From: an uncultured Lachnospiraceae bacterium
GTDB taxonomy: Bacteria > Bacillota > Clostridia > Lachnospirales > Lachnospiraceae
DNA: 64,000 nt
Assembly (NCBI GenBank): GCA_902787715.1
Contig: CADAHQ010000002.1
Location: 401,173 to 465,172 of the forward strand
Reading direction: 5' to 3'
Shown here one piece after another: positions 7,577 to 16,652 of the stretch. Positions within the stretch are counted from its first letter, which is position 1. Each line of letters begins with the position of its first letter. The translations under genes were made by a program, and so were the position numbers. Below the pieces are notes generated by a model. The model worked only from the letters and a program-made list of their open reading frames with translations, did not search any database and was not told the origin of the DNA.

Positions 7577-8857
7577 ATGAAGTTACGAATGATTTTAAAA
7601 AGACGGGTGCTCGGCGTAAGAGCGGTAGCGCTGGTGCTTGCCGTCGCAGTGATTGCAGCTTGTACGGGGTGTGACAGCAATTCGACAAAACTCGCAAGCT
7701 CCGGCATTCTGGCCCAGGCCGCGGAACTTACCGGGGAAGTGGAAGAGCCGGATATCGGAAGTTCAACCTTCCGAAACGGTTATCTTTCCTATGCGCTTAC
7801 GCTGTTTTCGAAGGTTTACGCGGAAAATGACGGCTCCACGGTGATGTCGCCGCTTTCGGTGATGTATGCCCTCGGAATGGCGGAGAACGGAGCCGAAGGG
7901 GAGACTCTTGCGGACTTTGAGAAAGTGTTCGGCGTATCCAGAGAGGAGATGAACCGGATTCTGTCCGGCATAATCGCATGGACGGAGAGCAACAAGAAGC
8001 TCAATGTGGCCAATTCCCTGTGGATCAAGGATGGATTTGCCGAGAGCGTGAAGCAGGACTTTTTGAAGAGGTGCTCTGAGGGCTACCGCGCCACGGTGTT
8101 CAAGACAGCCTTCGATGAGAAAACCCTGGAGGACGTCAACAAGTGGATCAGCGACAACACGGACAAGATGATTCCGAAGATGCTTGACAGCCTTCCGGCG
8201 GGCACGGAGATGATGCTTGTGAACGCCATTCTCTTCGACCAGAAGTGGGACAAGCCCTTCAAAAAGGAAAATACAAAGAAGGGCGAGCCGTTCCTCGATA
8301 AAAACGGCAACAAGATCCGCGAGGTGGATCTCATGCACGGGGGCGCCACCAACTACTATTACCGCGACGCGCTTTGCACTTCGGTGGACAAATACTACGA
8401 GGACGGCGATTTTTACTTCCGCATTCTGGTTCCCGAGGCAGGAGTCGGCGTGGAGGATCTGATGGCGGCCCTCACCGCGGAGTACTGGACCAGGATCGGT
8501 GACTATGCAAACCGGAAGGAAGCGTTGGTAACGCTTGAGATGCCGTCCTTCTCCTACGAGACCAAGGTCGGCGATATGGAAGCGATGCTTCAGGAGATGG
8601 GGCTTGCGAGAGCCTTCGGTCCGGGCGCCGATTTCACGGGCATCTGCGACGGCGGTCTGTGCATCGACAAGGTGATTCACAAAGCCCGCATCGAATTAAA
8701 CGAGGAGGGAACCCGCGCTGCGGCAGCCACCGTTGTGACCATGAAAGCAACAGCGGTTGCACCGCCGGAGGAGGAAATCACGGTGCGTGCGGACCATCCG
8801 TTCGTTTACGCCATCATGTATCAGGGCATTCCGGTGTTCCTCGGGACATATGAGTAA
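7577..8857 (+). CDS. Secreted serpin lipoprotein 1
   Basis: A 426-residue serine-protease-inhibitor (serpin) fold protein. The start at 7577 gives a signal peptide ending in VIAAC or CTGC, so a Cys near residue 26-29 is likely lipidated; an ATG nine bases upstream is possible but sits on top of the ribosome site. The serpin core follows from about residue 60 (SPLSVMYALGMAENGAEGET, NSLWIKDGF, MMLVNAILFDQKWDKPF). The hinge EEGTRAAAATVV is the Ala-rich pattern of inhibitory serpins, and the loop runs on as TMKATAVAPPEEE before HPFVYAIM. Counting 17 residues from the hinge puts the scissile bond at Thr-Ala. It should trap an extracellular protease outside the cell. A paralogue follows 70 bp downstream. 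Confidence 0.9.
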   Translation: MKLRMILKRRVLGVRAVALVLAVAVIAACTGCDSNSTKLASSGILAQAAELTGEVEEPDIGSSTFRNGYLSYALTLFSKVYAENDGSTVMSPLSVMYALGMAENGAEGETLADFEKVFGVSREEMNRILSGIIAWTESNKKLNVANSLWIKDGFAESVKQDFLKRCSEGYRATVFKTAFDEKTLEDVNKWISDNTDKMIPKMLDSLPAGTEMMLVNAILFDQKWDKPFKKENTKKGEPFLDKNGNKIREVDLMHGGATNYYYRDALCTSVDKYYEDGDFYFRILVPEAGVGVEDLMAALTAEYWTRIGDYANRKEALVTLEMPSFSYETKVGDMEAMLQEMGLARAFGPGADFTGICDGGLCIDKVIHKARIELNEEGTRAAAATVVTMKATAVAPPEEEITVRADHPFVYAIMYQGIPVFLGTYE

Positions 8858-8927
8858 GAGCGGCCGGCATGTCGGAACAAAAAAAGCAAGTATGACCGGA
8901 ATGAAAAACAAAACGGGAGAAAACAAA

Positions 8928-10286
8928 ATGAGAAAGTTGCTTACGATTCTTACGTCACGTAATTTGCGCAGAGGCATTGCGCTTCTGTGTGTGCTCAGCA
9001 TGATTGCTGCATGTGTCGCCTGCGGGGAGGCGCCGGACCGCCGGAAGGGTGATCCGGGAGCGTCCGCTACCGCAACCCCCACCGGGGAGCCGTCGGAACC
9101 TTCGGACCCGTCCAAAGGAAAGGGCAGCGGCGGCAGCACGGAGCTGACCGGCGGGACCTCGGGCGGGGCAGTCACCACGAACCCCATGGACGAGACCATG
9201 AAGCGGACCTATGAGGCATTTGCCTACAAGTTGTTCCGCGAACTTCAGAGCGGACAGACCCGGATGATTTCTCCGTTCTCCGTGTACACGGCCTTCGGCA
9301 TGCTCGGAAACGGTGCGGCCGGCGAGACGGAAACCCAGATGAACGCCGCCCTCGGGCTTACTCCGGAAGCGAGAAATGCATACCTTGCCGCCTGGATTGA
9401 CGCCCTTGTCAACCAGCCTGCAGGCGAGGCGAAATTCACAAACGCGGATTCCCTCTGGATTCGCGAGGACCGTTGCAAGAACGTTTCCCAGGAGTTTCTT
9501 AAGATTTGCGGCGACTACTATCGCGCGGGCGTATTTTCCGCGAAGATGGACCAGAGAACGGTTTCCGACATCAACAACTGGGTCGACGTGAACACCAAGG
9601 GTATGATCAAAAAGCTGTTTGACGAGCTCAGCCCGGAAACCGCGATGGTTTTGATGAATGCCATCTCCTTTGAGGCGGAGTGGAGCGATCCGTTCCTGAC
9701 CGATTACATCCGTAAAGGGGCGGATTTTACACACGAAAACGGCACGGTTTCGAAGGTGGATCTGATGTACGGTGACGCCGACGGAAGATTCTTACAGAAC
9801 AGCCTGGCCACCGGTCTTGTCAAGAGTTATAAGGGCGGCAAATTCCGCTACGTGGCGTTGCTCCCGAACGAGGGTGTGACCGTCGATCAGCTGATTGCTT
9901 CGCTGCAACCGGGGTCTCTGGATACGCTGTTTGCGGAAGCGAAGAGCGGTGACGTTCACGTTGCGATTCCCCGCTATGAGGAGGAGTACACCGTAGGTCT
10001 TGAGAATGCCATGAAGGCCCTCGGAATGAACGATGCCTTCAATCCGAACCTTGCAGATTTCAGCAAGCTGTTTTCCACACCTACCTGCATTTCCCAGGTA
10101 CTGCATAAGACTTTTATCAGTGTGGACAACAAGGGAACGAAGGCAGCCGCAGTGACGGCGATCTTAGTAACGGACACCGCAGTTGCAGAACCGCAGCCGT
10201 CCTACAATGTCATTTTGAACCGTCCGTTCGTATACATGATTCTGGACGAGAACAACCTTCCGATTTTCCTCGGAACCTACGAGTAG
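8928..10286 (+). CDS. Secreted serpin lipoprotein 2
   Basis: A 452-residue paralogue of the preceding serpin. Start 8928 follows GGGAGA; in-frame ATGs at 8901 and earlier lie on or before the ribosome site. The signal peptide ends with lipobox MIAAC (Cys29). Residues 35-85 are a Pro/Ser/Thr/Gly-rich linker, longer than in the first copy. Serpin motifs are SPFSVYTAFGMLGNGAAGET, ADSLWIRED, MVLMNAISFEAEW and the hinge NKGTKAAAVTAI, with loop LVTDTAVAEPQPS. The hinge has Val at one of the small-residue positions, still compatible with inhibition. The loop region differs from copy 1 except for the shared TAVA, so the two may target different proteases. A terminator follows. Confidence 0.9.
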   Translation: MRKLLTILTSRNLRRGIALLCVLSMIAACVACGEAPDRRKGDPGASATATPTGEPSEPSDPSKGKGSGGSTELTGGTSGGAVTTNPMDETMKRTYEAFAYKLFRELQSGQTRMISPFSVYTAFGMLGNGAAGETETQMNAALGLTPEARNAYLAAWIDALVNQPAGEAKFTNADSLWIREDRCKNVSQEFLKICGDYYRAGVFSAKMDQRTVSDINNWVDVNTKGMIKKLFDELSPETAMVLMNAISFEAEWSDPFLTDYIRKGADFTHENGTVSKVDLMYGDADGRFLQNSLATGLVKSYKGGKFRYVALLPNEGVTVDQLIASLQPGSLDTLFAEAKSGDVHVAIPRYEEEYTVGLENAMKALGMNDAFNPNLADFSKLFSTPTCISQVLHKTFISVDNKGTKAAAVTAILVTDTAVAEPQPSYNVILNRPFVYMILDENNLPIFLGTYE

Positions 10287-10363
10287 GGAACGGGCACGCG
10301 GAAGAAAAGCAAAAAAGCGCGAAACGAAAAGAGGAAACCGCCCGCTGTTACGGGTGGCAAAGT

Positions 10364-10409
10364 GGGTCCGCACAGGAGGAAAAGCCGGGTGCGGACCCTC
10401 TTTTTTTCT
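10364..10409 (+). terminator. Intrinsic terminator after serpin 2
   Basis: GGGTCCGCA (10364-10372) pairs with TGCGGACCC (10390-10398), followed by CTCTTTTTTTCTT. The loop is long (17 nt). Confidence 0.8.
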
Positions 10410-10475
10410 TGCAAAATCGGCGTTTTTGTATTACCATAGGATACGTGAAACTATGCTCTGTAAGGTGGAGGTGCA

Positions 10476-11345
10476 ATGAGAGACCGGCGGCTGACAATCG
10501 AACGCGCAAGAGTTGTTTTCCGCTGCGTTTTGGTTGCGGGGATTGTCCTCGCGGCAGCACTTCTTGCGGGGTGCGGAAAGAAGTCCGGCAACAACACCAC
10601 GGCGGTGACCAACACACCGACACCGACGGTGCCGGGACCGGTGATTCCGACGGAGGACGACGGGACGGAACCGGCGCTTCGGCCGGAAGCGCAGGAGATT
10701 TATCAGTTCCGGACACCGGTCCAGGGCGACTTGTGCGCGGAGTTCACCGTCACCGGGTACGGCGCGATCCGGGTGAAGCTTTTCGCCGCGGAGACCCGAA
10801 AAGCAGTGGAAAACTTCAAAACGCTGGCGGAGAACGGCTTCTACGACGGAACCAAGATTGCCCGCATCATCGAAGACTACTGTGTGCAGGCCGGCGATAA
10901 GGAAGGTCTGGGAGTCAGCGGAGAGAGCATCTACGGGGGCGGATTTGCCGACGAGATCGTCGACACGCTGCGGCCCGTCCGAGGTGCGTTATGCATGGCG
11001 AACCTCGGCACCGAGTCGTCCAACACGATTCAGTTTTTCTTCGTGCAGACGAAGGCGGAAGTGGTCCGGAGCCTACGGGATCCCTTGGAAAACCGCTTCC
11101 ACTTAAGCCTCTCGCAGTACCTGAAGGAGGCTTACGACACGGAGATGTCGGACAACGAGCTGGCCTACTATGAGGTGTACGGCGGTGCCCCGTGGCTTTA
11201 CGGTCACAACACGGTTTTCGGCCAGATTTATGAAGGGTTCGAGGTGCTCGATGCGTTAGCGGAAGCGAAGGTCACTTCGCGGCTTCGGCCGAATCCGCCG
11301 ATTGTCATCGAGAAGGTCCGCATCTTTCGTTACGGAGAGCAGTAA
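10476..11345 (+). CDS. Cyclophilin-type peptidyl-prolyl isomerase lipoprotein
   Basis: A 289-residue secreted lipoprotein. Start 10476 follows GGAGGTGCA. The signal peptide ends with lipobox LLAGC (Cys33), then a TPTPTVPGPVIPT linker. Residues ~85-285 are a cyclophilin domain: AVENFKTLAENGFYDGTKIARII opens it, ALCMANLGTESSNTIQFFFV carries the family core (usually MANxGpnTngSQFFI), and NTVFGQIYEGFEVLDAL closes it. It should catalyse cis-trans isomerisation of prolyl bonds outside the membrane, helping secreted proteins fold. It is transcribed separately from the serpins, whose terminator lies just upstream. Confidence 0.88.
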   Translation: MRDRRLTIERARVVFRCVLVAGIVLAAALLAGCGKKSGNNTTAVTNTPTPTVPGPVIPTEDDGTEPALRPEAQEIYQFRTPVQGDLCAEFTVTGYGAIRVKLFAAETRKAVENFKTLAENGFYDGTKIARIIEDYCVQAGDKEGLGVSGESIYGGGFADEIVDTLRPVRGALCMANLGTESSNTIQFFFVQTKAEVVRSLRDPLENRFHLSLSQYLKEAYDTEMSDNELAYYEVYGGAPWLYGHNTVFGQIYEGFEVLDALAEAKVTSRLRPNPPIVIEKVRIFRYGEQ

Positions 11346-11465
11346 AAGTACGGGTTTGGGCAGCATTTGCCGTGGGTTTTCACAGAAGAAACACGGTTGT
11401 CTGATACGGTAGAGAGGAAGGATTTTTGCGCGGCCGGGAAGCCGCGAATCGGGAGGTTTACAACT

Positions 11466-12140
11466 ATGGATGAAGTAACGGTATTGGTGGTTGACGACGA
11501 GGCGCGCATGCGCAAGCTCGTGTGCGATTTCCTGCAGAAGCAGGGGTATCGCTTCCTGGAGGCGGAGGACGGCGAGCAGGCTGTGGACATGTTCTTTGCG
11601 ACGAAGAACATCGACCTGGTGCTTCTCGATGTCATGATGCCGAAGATGGACGGCTGGCAGGTCTGCAAGGAGATTCGGCAGTATTCGAAGGTGCCGATCA
11701 TCATGCTCACCGCAAGAACCGAGGAGCGGGACGAGCTTCTCGGCTTTAAACTCGGCGTGGACGAGTATATCAGCAAGCCCTTCAGCCCCAAGATTCTGAT
11801 GGCCCGCATCGACGCGATTCTGCGCCGCACCGGACAGAGCGAGGAGAGCCTTTCGGTGGGCGGCATCGTGATCGACAAGACGGCGCACATCGTCACCATC
11901 GACGGGGAGCCTGTGGATCTGAGCGTGAAGGAGTTTGAACTGTTGACCTTCTTTGCGGAGAACAAGGGCGTCGCCCTGTCCCGCGAGAAGATATTGAACA
12001 ACGTCTGGAATTACGATTATTACGGCGATGCGCGCACCATTGACACGCACGTCAAGAAGCTTCGCAGTAAGATGGGCGAGAAAGGGGAGTACATCCACAC
12101 GATCTGGGGCATGGGATACAAGTTTGAGCCTACGGAGTAA
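11466..12140 (+). CDS. OmpR-family response regulator
   Basis: A 224-residue two-component response regulator. The start at 11466 follows GGGAGG and opens with VTVLVVDDE, the acidic pocket of a receiver domain. The phospho-acceptor is Asp55 in LVLLDVMMPKMDGW, and the conserved Lys lies in YISKPFSPK. Residues ~130-222 are an OmpR/PhoB winged helix (VKEFELLTFFAENKGVALSREKIL, ARTIDTHVKKLRSKMG, IWGMGYKF). It is two bases upstream of its histidine kinase gene. The signal is not evident from sequence. Confidence 0.93.
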   Translation: MDEVTVLVVDDEARMRKLVCDFLQKQGYRFLEAEDGEQAVDMFFATKNIDLVLLDVMMPKMDGWQVCKEIRQYSKVPIIMLTARTEERDELLGFKLGVDEYISKPFSPKILMARIDAILRRTGQSEESLSVGGIVIDKTAHIVTIDGEPVDLSVKEFELLTFFAENKGVALSREKILNNVWNYDYYGDARTIDTHVKKLRSKMGEKGEYIHTIWGMGYKFEPTE

Positions 12141-12142
12141 GT

Positions 12143-13684
12143 ATGAAGAGAACTATTACATTTCGAGTGAAATTGCTGCTCGCATTTGCCGTGCTGATTC
12201 TTTTATGTATCGGCGGCACCTGGCTTTTGTTTCGCGTCCTTTTGGACCGTGTGACGCTTAAGCGCAAGGTGAAAGAGTTGGAGAAGTGCTACACTTCGCT
12301 GGATGGTTTTTTCAACGAATCCACCGCTTATTTCGAGATGAATGCACAGCAGAAGCTGAACAATTCCATAGGCCGGCAGTTTATGGTATTCATTTACAAC
12401 GCCAATCCCCGTGTGCGCTACAACAGCGGACCGGATGAGGGCGGAATGAAAACCTGGTATATCGATGCCGGCATGGTGTACTCCGGAATCCGCAAGAACC
12501 CCGGGGGAGATCCCGAACTGATTGCGGAGCATGAGCTTTATAAAATCTACCGGATCCGCATGGTGGGCGACATGCTGGCCGAAGAAGGGGAGACCGGTGA
12601 GGGAGAACGGGAATATCTGGATGTCTACGGAAAGTTGCGAAACGGCTTCAGCGTTATCATCCGGACCGATTTCCAGACCATCTCCGGCGACAACCGGGCG
12701 GTCACGGATATGCTTTTGTTCATCGGCCTGGTCATTTTCCTTCTGGCTGTCGGTCTGGCGTTTTTGTTCAGCCGCCGCGTCATGAAGCCCATCGTGCAGA
12801 TGTCCGAGCACGCGGAGCGCATGGCGGAGATGGATTTTGAGGCCCGGTGCGACGTGCAGGGAAGCGACGAGATTGGGGTTTTGGGCGAGTCCTTAAACCG
12901 CCTCTCCGAGCAGCTGCAGGAGACCGTGGGAGAACTGAAGAATGCCAACAGCGAGCTGCAGCGAGACCTCGAACACCGCGAGGAGGTCGACGCGATGCGC
13001 TCGGAATTTATCGCAAATGTTTCCCATGAGCTGAAGACGCCCATCGCCCTGATTCAGGGCTATGCGGAAGGCCTTGCGGAAAATGTTTCCGATGACGCGG
13101 AGAGCCGCGAATACTACTGCAGCGTCATCGCGGATGAGGCTGCCAAGATGAACCGGATGGTACAGAAGCTGATGACTCTGAACCAGCTGGAGTTCGGCGG
13201 CAATCAGGTGGAGTACGAGCGGTTCGACATCGTAAGCCTTCTTACCGGCGTTTTGAAGCAGACGGAAGTGCTCCGGGATCAGAAGGGTGTCAAGCTCCAT
13301 TACCACGAGCAGGATCCGGTGTATGTCTGGGCGGATGAGTACATGATTGAGGAGGTTGTGACCAACTACGTCAGCAACGCCATCAACCATGCCACGAAGT
13401 CCAAGGAGATTGCCGTCTCCCTGCAGGAGGAGGAAAAGGCGGTGCGCGTCTCGGTGTACAACACCGGAGAGCTCATTCCGGAGGATGAGCTGGAGCGCAT
13501 CTGGATCAAGTTTTACAAGGTGGACAAGGCCAGGAGCCGCGAGTACGGCGGCAGCGGCATAGGGCTCTCGATTGTCAAGGCAATCATGGAGCGCCACCAT
13601 CAGAAATACGGAGTGATCAACCACGAGAACGGTGTGGAGTTCTGGTTTGAGCTGGAGCCCGCGTCGCTTCACACGGGGAGTTGA
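12143..13684 (+). CDS. Sensor histidine kinase
   Basis: A 513-residue kinase partner of the adjacent regulator. Residues ~9-32 are a first membrane helix, 33-185 an extracytoplasmic sensor domain of unknown type, and ~190-210 a second helix (MLLFIGLVIFLLAVGLAFLF). A HAMP linker follows, then a HisKA domain with His295 in the H-box NVSHELKTPI. The ATPase domain has the N box (NYVSNAINHA) and a G box GGSGIGLSIVKAI. On sensing its signal it should autophosphorylate and pass the phosphate to Asp55 of the regulator. The gene follows the regulator stop by two bases. Confidence 0.93.
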   Translation: MKRTITFRVKLLLAFAVLILLCIGGTWLLFRVLLDRVTLKRKVKELEKCYTSLDGFFNESTAYFEMNAQQKLNNSIGRQFMVFIYNANPRVRYNSGPDEGGMKTWYIDAGMVYSGIRKNPGGDPELIAEHELYKIYRIRMVGDMLAEEGETGEGEREYLDVYGKLRNGFSVIIRTDFQTISGDNRAVTDMLLFIGLVIFLLAVGLAFLFSRRVMKPIVQMSEHAERMAEMDFEARCDVQGSDEIGVLGESLNRLSEQLQETVGELKNANSELQRDLEHREEVDAMRSEFIANVSHELKTPIALIQGYAEGLAENVSDDAESREYYCSVIADEAAKMNRMVQKLMTLNQLEFGGNQVEYERFDIVSLLTGVLKQTEVLRDQKGVKLHYHEQDPVYVWADEYMIEEVVTNYVSNAINHATKSKEIAVSLQEEEKAVRVSVYNTGELIPEDELERIWIKFYKVDKARSREYGGSGIGLSIVKAIMERHHQKYGVINHENGVEFWFELEPASLHTGS

Positions 13685-13696
13685 GTCGGAGGAACT

Positions 13697-14299
13697 ATGA
13701 TAGCAATCATTGATTACGATGCGGGCAATATCCGCAGCGTGGAGAACGCCCTGCTTTCGTTAGGGATGGAGAACGTCGTGACGGACGATCCCGACGTCAT
13801 CCGCAGCGCGGACCGGGTGATTCTTCCCGGTGTCGGAGCGTTCGGCGACGCCATGAAGAAGCTCGCGGACCGCGGCCTTACGGAGGTGATTCGCGAGGTT
13901 GCCGCAGAGAGGCCTTTCTTAGGAATCTGCTTAGGACTCCAGCTTCTGTTTGAGGAGAGCGAGGAGACGCCCGGTGTCCCCGGACTCGGAATTCTGCCGG
14001 GAAAAGTAGTGCGCATCCCCGAGGGCGGCGGACGGAAGATTCCGCACATCGGCTGGAACGACCTTCGCTTCCCGAAGGAGTCGAAGCTGTTTGCGGGCGT
14101 TCCGGAAGGAAGCTACGTCTATTTCGTCCATTCCTACTATCTGCAGGCGGGATGTGCGGAGGATGTGGCGGCCACCACGGAGTACGGCGTGACCATCCAT
14201 GCGGCAGTCAGCCGCGGGAAGCTGTGCGCGTGCCAGTTCCATCCCGAGAAGAGCGGTGATGTCGGAATGCAGATCTTAACCAATTTTGCGAACCTTTAA
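13697..14299 (+). CDS. hisH: Imidazole glycerol phosphate synthase, glutaminase subunit HisH
   Basis: A 200-residue class I glutamine amidotransferase. It opens with [18 protein letters not shown]; the nucleophile is Cys78 in [13 protein letters not shown], and the partner residues are His182 and Glu184 in QFHPEKS. HisH releases ammonia from glutamine and channels it to HisF, the next gene, for histidine and purine-intermediate synthesis. Other his genes are not in the window, so the histidine pathway is split in this genome. The ribosome site is GGAGG. The gap to the kinase gene is 12 bp. Confidence 0.95.
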   Translation: MIAIIDYDAGNIRSVENALLSLGMENVVTDDPDVIRSADRVILPGVGAFGDAMKKLADRGLTEVIREVAAERPFLGICLGLQLLFEESEETPGVPGLGILPGKVVRIPEGGGRKIPHIGWNDLRFPKESKLFAGVPEGSYVYFVHSYYLQAGCAEDVAATTEYGVTIHAAVSRGKLCACQFHPEKSGDVGMQILTNFANL

Positions 14300-14322
14300 T
14301 TCCCCGAAGACGGAGTACTGCG

Positions 14323-15087
14323 ATGTTTACAAAGAGAATCATTCCCTGCCTTGACGTTCACAACGGACGCGTGGTGAAGGGTATCAATTTTGTCAATCTG
14401 CGCGACGCGGGCGATCCCGTGGAGGTCGGCAAGGCCTACGGCAAGGCCGGCGCGGATGAGCTTGTTTTCCTGGATATCACGGCGTCCTCGGACGCCCGGA
14501 CCATCAAAAAGGAGATGGTGCGGCGCGTGGCGGAGCAGGTGTTTATCCCCTTTACCGTGGGCGGCGGAATCCGCTCGGTGGAGGATTTCCGGATGATCCT
14601 TCGCGAGGGCGCGGACAAGGTGGCGGTCAACTCGGCAGCCATCATGAACCCGACGCTCATCAGCGAAGCAGCCTTAAAATTCGGCAGCCAGTGCGTTGTG
14701 GTGGCAATCGACGCGAAGCGCATGCCCGACGGCACATGGCACATCTTTAAAAACGGCGGACGCGTCGATATGGGGATCGATGCGATTGAGTGGGCCGGAA
14801 GAGCGCAGGAGCTGGGCGCCGGTGAGATTCTTCTCACCAGCATGGACTGCGACGGCACCAAGGACGGTTACGACCTGGCGCTCACACGTGCGGTGGCGGA
14901 CCGTGTCACCATCCCGGTGATCGCCTCCGGGGGCGCGGGAACCTGCGAGCACTTCTATGAGGCCCTCACGGAGGGCGGTGCGGACGCAGCTTTGGCGGCC
15001 ACGCTGTTCCACTACAAGGAGTTGGAGATTTCCGAGGTCAAGCGGTACCTTCGCGAGCGCGGAGTGAGTGTTCGGGAGGTGCAGTGA
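14323..15087 (+). CDS. hisF: Imidazole glycerol phosphate synthase, cyclase subunit HisF
   Basis: A 254-residue TIM barrel of normal length. It opens with the family signature [17 protein letters not shown], with catalytic Asp11; the second catalytic Asp is in [15 protein letters not shown]. Phosphate-binding loops are TVGGGIRS and IASGGAGT. It converts PRFAR plus ammonia into imidazole glycerol phosphate and AICAR, as a complex with HisH encoded 23 bp upstream. Its stop overlaps the start of ung by one base, so the three genes are likely one transcript. Confidence 0.96.
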   Translation: MFTKRIIPCLDVHNGRVVKGINFVNLRDAGDPVEVGKAYGKAGADELVFLDITASSDARTIKKEMVRRVAEQVFIPFTVGGGIRSVEDFRMILREGADKVAVNSAAIMNPTLISEAALKFGSQCVVVAIDAKRMPDGTWHIFKNGGRVDMGIDAIEWAGRAQELGAGEILLTSMDCDGTKDGYDLALTRAVADRVTIPVIASGGAGTCEHFYEALTEGGADAALAATLFHYKELEISEVKRYLRERGVSVREVQ

Positions 15088-15761
15088 TGGCAGTCATTGC
15101 GGAGGATTGGGTGGATTTTCTGCGGGGTGAATTTGCCAAGCCGTATTACCGCGGCTTAAGCGATTTCGTCCGCGACGAATACGCCCGCGGCAACGTTTAT
15201 CCCCCGAGAGACCAAATCTTTGAGGCGTTTCGCTACACGAAGCGCTCAGAGGTGAAGGTTGTGATTCTCGGGCAGGACCCGTACCACGAGGTGAACCAGG
15301 CCCACGGCCTGTGCTTCTCGGTCTGCCCCGGCACGGAGATTCCGCCGTCCCTTGAGAATATTTACAAGGAGCTGCAGTCGGACCTCGGGTGCTACATCCC
15401 GAACAACGGCTACCTCGTCAAATGGGCAAAGCAGGGCGTGCTCCTTTTAAACACCGTGTTGACGGTGCGGGCACACCAGGCCAATTCCCATCACGACCGC
15501 GGCTGGGAAGAATTTACCGACGCGGTGATTGCGGAGGTCGCGAAGGAGGACCGGCCGGTTGTGTTCCTTCTTTGGGGGCGGCCGGCGCAGAGCAAGATTC
15601 CGATGCTTACCAACAAAAAGCATCTGGTGCTGACGGCACCGCATCCGAGCCCGCTCTCGGCGTACCGGGGGTTCTTCGGATGCCGGCACTTCAGCAAGGC
15701 AAATGCATTCCTTTCGGAGCACGGCATCGCTCCGATTGATTGGCAGATAGAAAATCTGTAG
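15087..15761 (+). CDS. ung: Uracil-DNA glycosylase, family 1
   Basis: A 224-residue DNA-repair enzyme that removes uracil from DNA. The catalytic motif GQDPYH carries Asp64, with VNQAHGLCFSV for uracil recognition and HPSPLSAYRGFFGC for minor-groove insertion, all intact. I chose the ATG at 15087, seven bases after GGGAGG. The adjacent GTG at 15084 would sit too close to the ribosome site. It overlaps the hisF stop by one base, giving translational coupling to an unrelated biosynthetic gene. Confidence 0.95.
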   Translation: MAVIAEDWVDFLRGEFAKPYYRGLSDFVRDEYARGNVYPPRDQIFEAFRYTKRSEVKVVILGQDPYHEVNQAHGLCFSVCPGTEIPPSLENIYKELQSDLGCYIPNNGYLVKWAKQGVLLLNTVLTVRAHQANSHHDRGWEEFTDAVIAEVAKEDRPVVFLLWGRPAQSKIPMLTNKKHLVLTAPHPSPLSAYRGFFGCRHFSKANAFLSEHGIAPIDWQIENL

Positions 15762-15788
15762 GGTTTACGCGCAACGGAGGAGGAAACT

Positions 15789-16652
15789 ATGGCATCGTTC
15801 CAGTCTGACATCTCGTATGAAGAATTTCACCCGACCGTCCTGTACTGCAGCCGCGTCCGCGACGCCCGGCTGACGTATTACCACTCGCACTCCATCCTGG
15901 AGATTGCGTACATTCTGTCGGGAAAAGGGCAGTACATCATCGACGGCGTCACCTACGACGTCAAGCAGGGCGACCTTTTGGTGTGCAATCCCGGTGTGAT
16001 GCACCAGAGCATCATCACCAATCCCACCGACCCGACGCTGGAGTTCGTTGCGGGAATCTCAGATCTGCATTTTCTGAACATGGAGCCCAACTCCATTCAG
16101 CTGCCGGACGGATGCCCCGTTTTAAACCTCACCAACGAGGTGAAGCGGGAGATCAGCCGCTGCTGCTACGAAATCATCGATGAGAACATGACCACGCAGC
16201 CCGGCCGTTACTACCTGGTGCAGGCGCAGATGATCAAGATTTTGATTCTTCTGTACCGCTCCATCGCGGAGAAGCCCAAGGATGAGGTTGTGGGCGTGCC
16301 TTTTGAGAGCTACTCCAAGAGCTACGTTGTGCAGCGGATCATTCAGTATCTGCGGGCCAACTATTCGCAGCACGTTTCCCTCGACCAGATTGCGCAGAAT
16401 ATGTACTTAAGTCCGGTGTACATCTCGAAGATTTTTAAGGAGAAGACCGGGGATTCGCCCATCAACTATCTCATTCAGATCCGGCTCGGAAAGGCCAAGG
16501 AGATGCTTGAGGAGAACCGCGGAAGCATCCGGACCATCGCCGCGCAGGTGGGCTATGACGATGTCTATCATTTCAGCAAACTGTTCAAAAAATACTACGG
16601 CGTCTCGCCGCTTTACTACCGCAAATCGGTGATTGAGGAGGGTGGAGAATGA
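15789..16652 (+). CDS. AraC-family transcriptional regulator with cupin sensor
   Basis: A 287-residue regulator. Residues ~25-90 form a cupin-like sensing domain (YYHSHSILEIAYILSGKGQY, GDLLVCNPGVMHQS), typical of sugar-responsive AraC proteins. Residues ~180-285 hold the double HTH: VSLDQIAQNMYLSPVYISKIFKEKTG, and GSIRTIAAQVGYDDVYHFSKLFKKYYGVSP. Start 15789 follows GGAGGAGG. Its stop codon overlaps the start of the sirtuin gene, an unusual coupling. The ligand and targets are not evident; a sugar-utilisation role is the usual one for this architecture. Confidence 0.9.
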   Translation: MASFQSDISYEEFHPTVLYCSRVRDARLTYYHSHSILEIAYILSGKGQYIIDGVTYDVKQGDLLVCNPGVMHQSIITNPTDPTLEFVAGISDLHFLNMEPNSIQLPDGCPVLNLTNEVKREISRCCYEIIDENMTTQPGRYYLVQAQMIKILILLYRSIAEKPKDEVVGVPFESYSKSYVVQRIIQYLRANYSQHVSLDQIAQNMYLSPVYISKIFKEKTGDSPINYLIQIRLGKAKEMLEENRGSIRTIAAQVGYDDVYHFSKLFKKYYGVSPLYYRKSVIEEGGE

